Below, piece by piece: positions 1-8,000 of a stretch of DNA of 12,851 nucleotides. Made by a program: the position numbers and the translations under genes. Position 1 is the first letter of the stretch. Each line of letters opens with the position of its first letter. The notes beneath the pieces are model-generated. The model made no database searches and was not told the DNA's origin. It saw nothing but the letters and a program-made list of their open reading frames with translations. The DNA comes from Comamonas sp. lk (lineage in GTDB: Bacteria > Pseudomonadota > Gammaproteobacteria > Burkholderiales > Burkholderiaceae_C). The DNA is taken from contig CAMDKE010000034.1 in NCBI GenBank assembly GCA_945901215.1, positions 1 to 12,851 of the forward strand. Direction: 5' to 3'.

Positions 1-1184
1 GGCGCGGCATCTGAGTCGCCACAGCCAGGCCGGTCGGGAATAAGTAGCCGAATTCCCAGTCTCCGCAAAATGCTGTCGTCAGGATGCCGGTCGTGCTGCC
101 CGTGCAAAAACGCATGGCACAGCAGCACCGGCCAGCCCAGCGGGTCGCCGCTGTCAGACCAGGCCATCCAGCGCCCGTCGGGCAGGCGCATGCCGCTGCC
201 TGCGGGCAGGGCATAGTCACTGGCAAGTGACGCTTGCAGTGCGGCGCGCCGGGGCTGCAGGCGGCGGTTTTGCGGCCCCATGTCCAGCCACAAGGGGCTG
301 GCGTAAATGGCTTGCAGCAGTTCGGGCTGGCGTTTGACGCCCACCTTGGCAAACACTTTTTTGAGCTGGGTTTTGGCGGTGTTGTGGCTCACGCCCAGCG
401 CCGTGGCCGCGTCTTCCATGCTCTGGCCCAAGGCCAGTTGCTGCGTTAAGCGCGCCTCGGCCGGGCTCAGGCTAAAGAAAGCGCACAGCCCGTCTTCGGA
501 CAAAGCGCGGCTGCCTGGGCTGGCGGCCAACACCATGGCGCGGCTCTGGCCGGCCACCTGCCCCAGGCGGCTCACCCAAATGGACAGGCCTTGTTCGGCT
601 TGGGCAGGGCTTGCGCCCTCATGGGGCGCAGACGGTGGGCGACCGGCTTGCTCCAAGCGAAAACACGCATGGTCTTGCTGCCGGTCCAGCACCCGCGCTA
701 TGGCATTGGCCAACACCTCGGGCGGGGCAGAGACCAAATGCCCGGCTTGCAGCGCCAGCCCGGCGCCCGACTGCGCCAAAGCCAGCATGGCGCGGTTGGC
801 GCTGATGGTGCGGCCCTGGGCGTTGACGATGGCCATGCCCAGGGGCAAACGGTCCATCACACGCTCCAGCAAATCGCGCTCCATTTCGGCCTCGCGCAGC
901 TCGGCGTGCATGTGTTGGCTGCGGGCAAAGTGGGGCGCCAGGCAGGCCCACAAGTACTGTTCTGCCTCGCTTGTGGCGGTCGGGATCGCGACGGGGCCGC
1001 CTTCGGACAGGGCCAGCTCGGGCGAAGCACCGAGCGCCGCTTGCGCACCGTCGTGTGGCAGCACCAGCAAGTCCGCCATGCCTTCGAGCAACTGGGGCCA
1101 CAGGCTTTCTTCGTCGGCGGTGTCGTAAATCAGGCCGATCACGGCGGACAGGCGCTCGGCAAAGCGGGGGGTCGAGGTGTCCAT
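1..1184 (-). CDS. LuxR-type HTH regulator fused to an alpha/beta hydrolase domain (3' end cut by window)
   Basis: The frame read from ATG at 1184 stays open to the left edge, giving 394 residues with no stop. Residues about 108-170 resemble a PAS-like sensor (LPLGMAIVNAQGRTISANRA). Residues about 237-293 are a LuxR/GerE-type HTH: LSPAEARL, then ALGVSHNTAKTQLKKVFAKVGV. After a short linker, residues about 331-394 look like the start of an alpha/beta hydrolase: GDPLGWPVLLCHAF, then LLIPDRPGCGDSDAA, the usual strand before the nucleophile elbow. The Ser-Asp-His triad would lie beyond the window. LuxR regulators usually end at the HTH, so this is a fusion. A plausible but unproven role is transcription control coupled to binding or hydrolysis of an ester or lipid ligand. 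The ATG at 1184 was chosen for frame; its ribosome binding site is weak. The gene is divergent from the lipoprotein gene. The HTH call is firm; the hydrolase call rests on about 64 residues. Confidence 0.85.
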   Translation of the reverse strand, partial: MDTSTPRFAERLSAVIGLIYDTADEESLWPQLLEGMADLLVLPHDGAQAALGASPELALSEGGPVAIPTATSEAEQYLWACLAPHFARSQHMHAELREAEMERDLLERVMDRLPLGMAIVNAQGRTISANRAMLALAQSGAGLALQAGHLVSAPPEVLANAIARVLDRQQDHACFRLEQAGRPPSAPHEGASPAQAEQGLSIWVSRLGQVAGQSRAMVLAASPGSRALSEDGLCAFFSLSPAEARLTQQLALGQSMEDAATALGVSHNTAKTQLKKVFAKVGVKRQPELLQAIYASPLWLDMGPQNRRLQPRRAALQASLASDYALPAGSGMRLPDGRWMAWSDSGDPLGWPVLLCHAFLHGQHDRHPDDSILRRLGIRLLIPDRPGCGDSDAA

Positions 1185-1339
1185 GGCGTGCGTTGGTGGT
1201 GCGTTGGATGGGGTTTCTGGCGTGCTCGTCAAGTGTCAGGGTTTGCAGCCGCCAAAGCATCACCTTTTCGGGTGACTGGACTGCATTTCGCCGTAATTCC
1301 AGGTAGGTGCGGGGATAAAAAAAGCCAGTTCAAGCCTAC

Positions 1340-1360
1340 ATTGCTTTGTCGATTGCTTTG
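1340..1360. repeat. Short direct repeat in the divergent promoter region
   Basis: ATTGCTTTG occurs at 1340-1348 and again at 1352-1360, a period of 12 bases, in the 220-base gap between the divergent regulator and lipoprotein genes. It could be an operator for the neighbouring LuxR-type protein. No convincing -35/-10 pair could be fixed beside it; TATTGT at 1374-1379 is only a weak -10 candidate for the lipoprotein gene. Confidence 0.35.
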
Positions 1361-1393
1361 GCAACCGTCATCGTATTGTTAACCAATTGAAAA

Positions 1394-1400
1394 AAGGAAA
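1394..1400 (+). promoter_or_regulatory. Ribosome binding site that fixes the lipoprotein start at GTG 1405
   Basis: AAGGAAA lies six bases ahead of GTG at 1405. The longest open frame begins at TTG 1387, but that would put this purine-rich site inside the gene and lengthen the signal peptide. The GTG start gives a compact, textbook lipoprotein signal. Confidence 0.7.
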
Positions 1401-1404
1401 TACC

Positions 1405-3501
1405 GTGAAAAATAGCCTATTTGTGCTGGGCGCGATCAGCCTGGCGGTGCTGGTGGGGTGTGGAGGGAGCTCTGAAAGCAGCAAGACGGATGCCACCAGC
1501 CCCACGATTTCTGGAACTGCGGCTACGGGGGTTGGATTTGCCGATTCAACCGTCACTGTCACTGACAGCAAAGGCGCCATTGTGGGCACCAGTTCCACCG
1601 TAGGCGCGGACGGCATCTATTCGATCAAACTCACTGCAGGTGCCGTCGCGCCCTTTGTTTTAACTGCTAAGCGTACTGGCGAAGACGGTGCCATTGAGTC
1701 ACTGGTCAGTGTGGTGGCTAGCCTAAGCAGCCCCAGCGCTACCGCTACCGCCAACATCACCCCAATTACCACCCTGATCGCGGCTCGCCTCAGCCCGTCG
1801 GGCGACCCTACTCAGCTTGCCTCAGAGTTTGAGGGGAAACCCGACGTGCTGTCCTTCGCCAACGTGAGCAACAAAACCGTTGAAGTACAAGCGATCCTGG
1901 CCCCCATCATTGCCGCCACAGATACCGGCGGCACCAATCCGCTGACAGGTAGTTTTTCAGTCAACGGCGAGGGCTATGACCGCCTGTTGGATTCCATCAA
2001 GATATCTATCGTCCCCGCCAGCGCCAGCAGCAGCAACATCGAAATCGGTATCAAGCAACAGCAGGAAGACAACGCCGCGCCAGTCGCGATTCAATTCAGC
2101 AGTGCTGATAAAGCAGAGGATGTGTCAAAGCTCCCCGCCATCGAAGAGAAGAAGCTGGTGGTGTCAGGCACTGCGGTATTGATCCAGTCTTTTCTCCAGC
2201 AGCTCACAAGCTGCTACGCCCAGCCTTTGGGCAGTCGGGTTAATTCAATTCCGACCAATGGTGTTGCCACCGGTGATGCCTCCAATGTCGTAGCGCCTGC
2301 GTGCAAAGCCGCGTTCTTTGGCGATAACCCCGCCAGCTTCAAAAGCAACGGCAATGCGGTCGGTCGTGACGCCAGTGGCAAGGGCGCATTTGGGAGTCTG
2401 TTCAAGGAAAGTGCCACGGGGATGGTATTTGGCCAGGGCAGCTACGAGTTCACACGGAACAACGGCGATATCGTGGCCGGTTACAAATCGCGAGATACCC
2501 AGGGTAATGAGACTTTCGATACCTTTGTGCTGCGCAAGGATGCCGACGGCAAACTTAAGCTGATTGGCAACCAGTACAACTACGGCGGCGGCGTGACGGC
2601 CTATCAACAACTTCGCACTTTTGTCAACGATGCGCCAGCGTCGTACTACAGCACGGGTTACGCGCTGAACGTGCCGCTGATGAACGGGGTTGCTTACGTC
2701 AAAGTCAAAACACCCAAAGACACTCTGTGGACCATGATCCCTGGTTCGGACGGCATGGTGTTCCCAAAGGTCAACGCATTGCGTCAGCCGGTACAGAAAG
2801 ACGGCGTAACCCTGGCCACAAAAGTCAGCGAAATGGTGCCCAGCGGCACATCCTTTGCGCGTGTTCGCAGTGAATATGCAGGGACTTCCACTGCTGCACA
2901 CCCATCGGTGCGGGACACTGGTTTGTTCTTCACTGAAACAGACGCAGCCGATCTTGAAATCAGGGGCTACGGTAACCAAAGCCTATGGCTGCTGGAGTAC
3001 TACGACAAGACGAACAACCTCATTGCGTCGCAAAGCTACAGGACTCGCGCCCGCGCCAACACCATCGCCGAGCTGCGTACGCAGCAATGGGCTGTGCTCG
3101 ACGACAGCAGTCTGAGCTCTTTGAAAACGCAATTTGTAGCAAGTACCGCTACCGCACCCAGCAATAACAGCTATACAAAACTCCCAGCGAGCGGCCTTGT
3201 AGCGCCCGGATGGAACGTGCCTAGCGGGGCACTGCCCCCTACGAGCATTACCCTGTACGGCAAGGCTGGCCCGGCGGTAGATGGAAGCGGTACCAAAACC
3301 AGCTTCGCTGATGCGCAGGCGGTCGGATCGACCAAGCGCACCATGCCCATAACGTGTGCCAACGGATCGCTGGAAAACCATTGTGTCGCTGGTGGAACTG
3401 GCTATACGGTTGGTGCCATCATGACCGGCTTGCATCTGTGGGCCCGTGACCCCTCGGGCCGGGAGTACGCAAGCTTTTATGCCACGTACAACCTGAATTG
3501 A
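1405..3501 (+). CDS. Large predicted outer-membrane lipoprotein of unknown function
   Basis: The 698-residue product begins with a lipoprotein signal: MKN, a hydrophobic stretch, then the lipobox LVGC with the acylated cysteine at residue 19. Glycine follows the cysteine and there is no aspartate retention signal, so the outer membrane is the likely site. A Ser-rich linker follows. Residues about 29-110 look like a carboxypeptidase-regulatory or Ig-like beta domain (SGTAATGVGFADSTVTVTDS, GADGIYSIKL). The remaining roughly 580 residues are beta-rich, with many Ser/Thr/Asn/Gly, and match no family I recognise. Four cysteines at 270, 300, 651 and 660 could form two disulfides, which fits an exported protein. 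No catalytic motif is apparent. By eye its codon use is less GC-rich than its neighbours. It stands alone between a divergent regulator and a terminator. A surface or adhesion role is possible but not shown. Confidence 0.85.
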   Translation: MKNSLFVLGAISLAVLVGCGGSSESSKTDATSPTISGTAATGVGFADSTVTVTDSKGAIVGTSSTVGADGIYSIKLTAGAVAPFVLTAKRTGEDGAIESLVSVVASLSSPSATATANITPITTLIAARLSPSGDPTQLASEFEGKPDVLSFANVSNKTVEVQAILAPIIAATDTGGTNPLTGSFSVNGEGYDRLLDSIKISIVPASASSSNIEIGIKQQQEDNAAPVAIQFSSADKAEDVSKLPAIEEKKLVVSGTAVLIQSFLQQLTSCYAQPLGSRVNSIPTNGVATGDASNVVAPACKAAFFGDNPASFKSNGNAVGRDASGKGAFGSLFKESATGMVFGQGSYEFTRNNGDIVAGYKSRDTQGNETFDTFVLRKDADGKLKLIGNQYNYGGGVTAYQQLRTFVNDAPASYYSTGYALNVPLMNGVAYVKVKTPKDTLWTMIPGSDGMVFPKVNALRQPVQKDGVTLATKVSEMVPSGTSFARVRSEYAGTSTAAHPSVRDTGLFFTETDAADLEIRGYGNQSLWLLEYYDKTNNLIASQSYRTRARANTIAELRTQQWAVLDDSSLSSLKTQFVASTATAPSNNSYTKLPASGLVAPGWNVPSGALPPTSITLYGKAGPAVDGSGTKTSFADAQAVGSTKRTMPITCANGSLENHCVAGGTGYTVGAIMTGLHLWARDPSGREYASFYATYNLN

Positions 3502-3522
3502 TTGCCCCACCTTTCTGAAACC

Positions 3523-3546
3523 AAACCCCGCCCTGGCGGGGTTTTT
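3523..3546 (+). terminator. Rho-independent terminator after the lipoprotein gene
   Basis: Perfect 10-base-pair stem AAACCCCGCC / GGCGGGGTTT with a two-base CT between the arms (in practice the innermost pairs open to form the loop), followed by further T residues. It begins 22 bases after the TGA stop, so the lipoprotein gene is probably its own transcription unit. Confidence 0.88.
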
Positions 3547-3668
3547 GTATTCCGGCACCGGTCATCGTCAGCCCCGTGCATCGTCGCTGTCCACGCTGCG
3601 CACATTGAACTCGCAATACGACCGTCCTCACAGTGGTGTCCTTTCCCATCTGATGCCCCAAAGTCAAA

Positions 3669-4964
3669 ATGACTTTTTGCGCAAAAATCGGCGTCATGCA
3701 CATCTGCCGCCACCCCAAAAGCTTCCCCCTGTCCGCCACCCCCGGTGACTTGGCCACCATCGCCCAGCGCGGCTGGCACTTGCTGGACGATGACCTGGCC
3801 TATCCGATTGCCGTGCTGCGCCGCAGCGCGCTGATGCACAACCTGCGCTGGATGCAAGACTTTGCAGACCGCAAGGGCGTGCGCTTTGCGCCGCATGGCA
3901 AAACCACCATGTCGCCCGAGTTGTTCGCGATGCAGCTCGCAGCGGGCGCCTGGGGGCTGACGTTTGCCACCGTGTTTCAGCTCAGCGTGGGTGTGGCGGC
4001 GGGCGTGCGGCGCGCCCTCATTGCCAACCAGGTTTTGGGCGCGGCGGATCTGGCCGGGCTGCAGCATCTGTTGCGCCAGACGCCGGGTTTGCGGGTCTGG
4101 TTTTTGGTTGATTCGCTGGCGCAGTTGCGCCTGATTGAGCGATGGGCGGCGGCGCAAACCCAGTTCGAGCCCTTCGATGTGCTGCTGGAAATGGGCATTG
4201 CCGGTCAGCGCACCGGCTGCCGCAGCCTGGATGAAGCGCTGGTGCTGGCCCAGGCGCTGGCCGCCTCGCCCGCCGTGCGCCTTGGGGGCGTGGAGTGTTA
4301 CGAGGGCCACGCCGCCGTGTGCGACCCCACGCTGGACCCGGTGCAGGTCAGCGACCTGGTGCGCCGCGTGCTGGAAGTGGCGCGCGCCTGCGACGTAAAC
4401 GGCTGGTTTGCGCCCGAAGAGATCGTGCTGTCAGCCGGTGGCTCGGCGGTGTTCGACCTGGTGCTGCCGCTGCTACAAGCCCAAGGGCTGTCGCAACCGG
4501 TGTGCGGCGTGCTGCGCTCGGGCTGCTACCTGGCGCACGACCATACGCACTACCGCAATTACCTGCGCCTGGTGGAGCAGCGCGAGGGGCTGGCCGATTC
4601 GCTGCTGCCCGCGCTGGAAGTGTGGGCGCTGGTGCAATCCGTGCCCGAGCCGGGCCTGGCGCTGCTCACCTGCGGCAAGCGCGACATCTCGTACGACCTG
4701 GCGCTGCCCACCGTGCAATGGCACGCCCCGCCGCAGGTGCGCCGCCTCCAAGACGCGCAAGCTGTCCCCCCGGACTGGCGCATCACCGCCCTGAACGACC
4801 AGCACGCCTACCTGCGCTTCGACCCCGCCGGCCGCGTGCCCGCCGTGGGCGACCGCGTGGCCCTGGGCCTGTCCCACCCCTGCACCACCTTTGACAAATG
4901 GCGCTGGATGCCTCTTGTTGAGGATGACGGCGCGATCTCTGGCGCGATACGCACTTGTTTTTGA
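3669..4964 (+). CDS. PLP-dependent amino acid deaminase (D-serine dehydratase-like, fold type III)
   Basis: The 431-residue product has the layout of the D-threonine aldolase / metal-dependent D-serine dehydratase family: an alanine-racemase-type PLP barrel followed by a beta domain. The PLP lysine should be K78 in FAPHGKTTMSP. The C-terminal metal site appears as H403 and C405 in SHPCTTFDKW, the pair that binds zinc in the vertebrate D-serine dehydratase. Members convert 3-hydroxy amino acids such as D-serine to a 2-oxoacid and ammonia; the substrate here cannot be read from sequence. The protein should be cytoplasmic. Length is typical. The start is uncertain: ATG 3669 and ATG 3696 (residue 10) both lack a clear ribosome binding site, and the family-like sequence begins about residue 20. 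No promoter was identified in the 120-base upstream gap. It lies 101 bases upstream of the ferredoxin oxidoreductase gene on the same strand. Confidence 0.88.
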   Translation: MTFCAKIGVMHICRHPKSFPLSATPGDLATIAQRGWHLLDDDLAYPIAVLRRSALMHNLRWMQDFADRKGVRFAPHGKTTMSPELFAMQLAAGAWGLTFATVFQLSVGVAAGVRRALIANQVLGAADLAGLQHLLRQTPGLRVWFLVDSLAQLRLIERWAAAQTQFEPFDVLLEMGIAGQRTGCRSLDEALVLAQALAASPAVRLGGVECYEGHAAVCDPTLDPVQVSDLVRRVLEVARACDVNGWFAPEEIVLSAGGSAVFDLVLPLLQAQGLSQPVCGVLRSGCYLAHDHTHYRNYLRLVEQREGLADSLLPALEVWALVQSVPEPGLALLTCGKRDISYDLALPTVQWHAPPQVRRLQDAQAVPPDWRITALNDQHAYLRFDPAGRVPAVGDRVALGLSHPCTTFDKWRWMPLVEDDGAISGAIRTCF

Positions 4965-4973
4965 GTTGACTAC

Positions 4974-5034
4974 ACTGCGCCAAAAGTGCACCCGTCCCAC
5001 CCGGACGTGACTGCGCCGCAATCTGCCCACCCGG
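4974..5034 (+). repeat. Imperfect tandem repeat in the leader of the oxidoreductase gene
   Basis: The block ACTGCGCC - spacer - CCCACCCGG occurs twice: 4974-5004 with a 14-base spacer and 5010-5034 with an 8-base spacer. It fills most of the gap between the deaminase stop and the ribosome binding site AGGAG (5051-5055) of the oxidoreductase gene. It could be a duplicated operator, a leader element or a chance duplication. No terminator hairpin was found in this gap, so readthrough from the deaminase gene is possible. Confidence 0.45.
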
Positions 5035-5065
5035 CGGAACAACCAAACTCAGGAGACTTCTGACC

Positions 5066-8000
5066 ATGAACGCCCCATTGAACGCCGCCCAGCTGCGCCC
5101 CGCGCCCCACGACCACAGCCTGGACGACAAGTACACGCAAAACGCGGGCACCGCCTTCATGAGTGGCGTGCAGGCCCTGGTGCGCCTGCCTATGCTGCAG
5201 CGCGTGCGCGACCTGGCTGCGGGCAAAAACACGGCCGGCTTTATCAGCGGCTACCGGGGCTCACCCTTGGGAACGTACGACCAGGCGCTGCAAAAGGCCA
5301 AAGCGCACTTAAAAGCGCACCACGTCGTTTTTCAGCCAGGCGTCAACGAAGAGCTGGCCGCCACCGCTTTGTGGGGCACGCAGCAGCTCGGCTTTGCGCC
5401 GCCAGGCGTCAATAAATACGATGGCGTGTTTGGCATCTGGTACGGCAAGGGCCCGGGCGTGGACCGCTGCTCGGACGTGTTCAAGCACGCCAATATGGCG
5501 GGCACTACGCCCTGGGGCGGCGTGCTGGCCGTGGCCGGGGACGACCACCTGTCCAAAAGCTCCACCGCCGCGCACCAGAGCGACCACATCTTCAAGGCCT
5601 GCGGCACGCCGCTGTTTTTTCCGGCCAGCGTGCAAGACGTGCTCGACTTAGGGCTGCACGGCATTGCCATGAGCCGTTTTTCGGGCGTGTGGGCGGGTAT
5701 GAAAACCATCCAGGAAATTGTCGAATCCAGCGCCGCCGTGGATGTGGACCCGCAGCGTGTGCGCATCCAGATGCCCACCGACTTTGCCATGCCGCCAGGC
5801 GGCGTGCACATCCGCTGGCCTGACGCCGCGCTCGACCAGGAAGCCCGCCTGTTTGATACCAAGTGGTACGCCGCGCTGGCCTATATCCGCGCCAACCGAC
5901 TTAACTACAACGTGATTCAAGGCAAGCATGACCGCTTTGGCCTGATGGCCAGCGGCAAGGCCTTTAACGACACGCGCCAGGCGCTGCTCGACCTGGGGCT
6001 GGACGACGCCACTTGCCAGCGCGTGGGCATTCGCCTGCACAAGGTGGCGGTGGTGTGGCCGCTCGAAGCCCAGCTCACGCGCGAATTTGCCACCGGCTTG
6101 CAAGAAATTTTGGTGGTGGAAGAAAAGCGCCAGGTCATTGAATACCAGCTCAAGGAAGAGCTGTACAACTGGCGCGCTGACGTGCGCCCGCGCGTGCTGG
6201 GCAAGTTCAACGAGGTCGACAGCGACAGCCCCTATGGAAGTGGCGGCGAATGGTCCATGCCCAACCCCAGCGCCAACACCTTGCTGCGCGCCAACGCCGA
6301 CTTGTCGCCCGCGCTGATTGCCCGCGCCATCGCCCAGCGCTTGAAAAAGCTCGGTGTGGACGCCGATGTAGCTGCGCGCATGGACGTGCACATCGCCGTA
6401 CTCGACGCCAAAGAGCGCGCCATGCAAACGCTGCAGCTGGGTGCGCCGCTGGGGGAACGCCAGCCCTGGTTTTGCTCGGGCTGCCCGCACAACACCAGCA
6501 CCAAGGTGCCCGATGGCTCGCGCGCCATGGCGGGCATTGGCTGCCATTTCATGAGCATCTGGATGGACCGCGCCACCACGGGCTTCACCCAAATGGGCGG
6601 TGAGGGCGTGCCTTGGGTCGGGCAGCAGCCTTTTGCCCACGACCAGCACATTTTTGCCAATCTGGGCGACGGCACGTACTTTCACAGCGGCCTGCTGGCG
6701 GTGCGCCAGTCGATCGCTGCGGGCGTGAACATCACCTACAAAATCTTGTACAACGACGCCGTGGCCATGACCGGCGGCCAGCAGGTTGGCGAGCGGCCTG
6801 AGGGCCACAGCGTGGTCCAAATCGCCCAAAGCATGCGCGCCGAAGGCGCGCATCGCATCGTAGTCGTCACCGACGAGCCCGAAAAATACGCCACGGCCAA
6901 AGGCCTGCCCGACGGCGTGCACGTGGAGCACCGCGACGAACTCGACCGCATACAGCGCGAATTCCGGGAGATCAAGGGCGCCACCGTCATCATTTACGAC
7001 CAAACCTGCGCCACCGAAAAACGCCGCCGCCGCAAGCGCGGCACGCTGGTGGACCCGGCGGTGCGCGTGGTGATCAATGAGCTGGTGTGCGAAGGCTGTG
7101 GCGACTGCGGCGCACAAAGCAATTGCATCAGCGTCGAGCCACTGGAAACTGACTTTGGCCGTAAGCGCCACATCAACCAGAGTACGTGTAACAAAGACGT
7201 CTCTTGCGTCAAAGGCTTTTGCCCCAGCTTTGTCACCGTCGAAGGCGGCAGCCTGCGCAAGAAAAAGGCGCCTGCGCTGGCCGCACCCGGGCAACACGAC
7301 GACATTCCAGAACCCGCTATCCCCGACCTGACCACCGCGCATGACGGCGTATGGGGCCTGGTGGTAGCCGGCGTGGGCGGCACCGGCGTGATCACCATCG
7401 GCCAACTCCTGGGCGTGGCAGCGCACATCGAGGGCAAGGGCATCGTCACCCAAGACGCCGGGGGCCTGGCGCAAAAAGGCGGCGCCACCTGGAGCCACGT
7501 GCTGATTGGCCAAACGCAAGACGCCATCCGTACCACCCGCGTCGGCATGGCATGCGCCGACCTGGTGATTGGCTGCGACCCCATCGTCACAGCCGGCAAA
7601 GAAACCTCCTTGCGCCTGCGCGCCGGACGCAGCCACGTCGTCATGAACAGCCACAGCGCGCCCACTGCCGCGTTTGTGAAAAACGCCAATTGGGCCAACC
7701 CCGGCGAGGCTTGTATTGCGCAAATCGCCGACACCTTGCAAGACCCCACCGCCCTGGGCTGTGTGGACGCCGAAGGCATCGCCAGCCAGCTGCTGGGCGA
7801 CAGCATCTTCACCAACCCGGTGATGCTGGGCTTTGCCTGGCAAAAGGGCTGGATTCCGCTGGCGCAAGCCTCGCTCTTGCGCGCCATGGAGCTCAATGCC
7901 GTAGCCGTTGAGAAAAACCACGCCGCCTTCCAATGGGGCCGCCGCGCCGCACACGACAGCGCTGCCGTGGTGCGCGCCTTGCAGCCGGGCCAGACCGTGC

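Noticed and set aside
307..1128. A 273-codon plus-strand frame across the left end.
   Set aside because: It is antisense to the regulator, and its Ser/Ala/Cys-rich product has no recognisable domain.
619..1263. A 214-codon minus-strand frame starting upstream of the regulator.
   Set aside because: It is out of frame with the HTH and hydrolase motifs and its product is an Arg/Ala/Pro-rich shadow sequence.
1387..1404. TTG at 1387 as the lipoprotein start.
   Set aside because: It would place the purine-rich ribosome binding site inside the gene; GTG 1405 has correct spacing and gives a standard signal peptide.
4966..4971. TTGACT as a -35 box for the oxidoreductase gene.
   Set aside because: No acceptable -10 hexamer lies 16-18 bases downstream; the region there is GC-rich.
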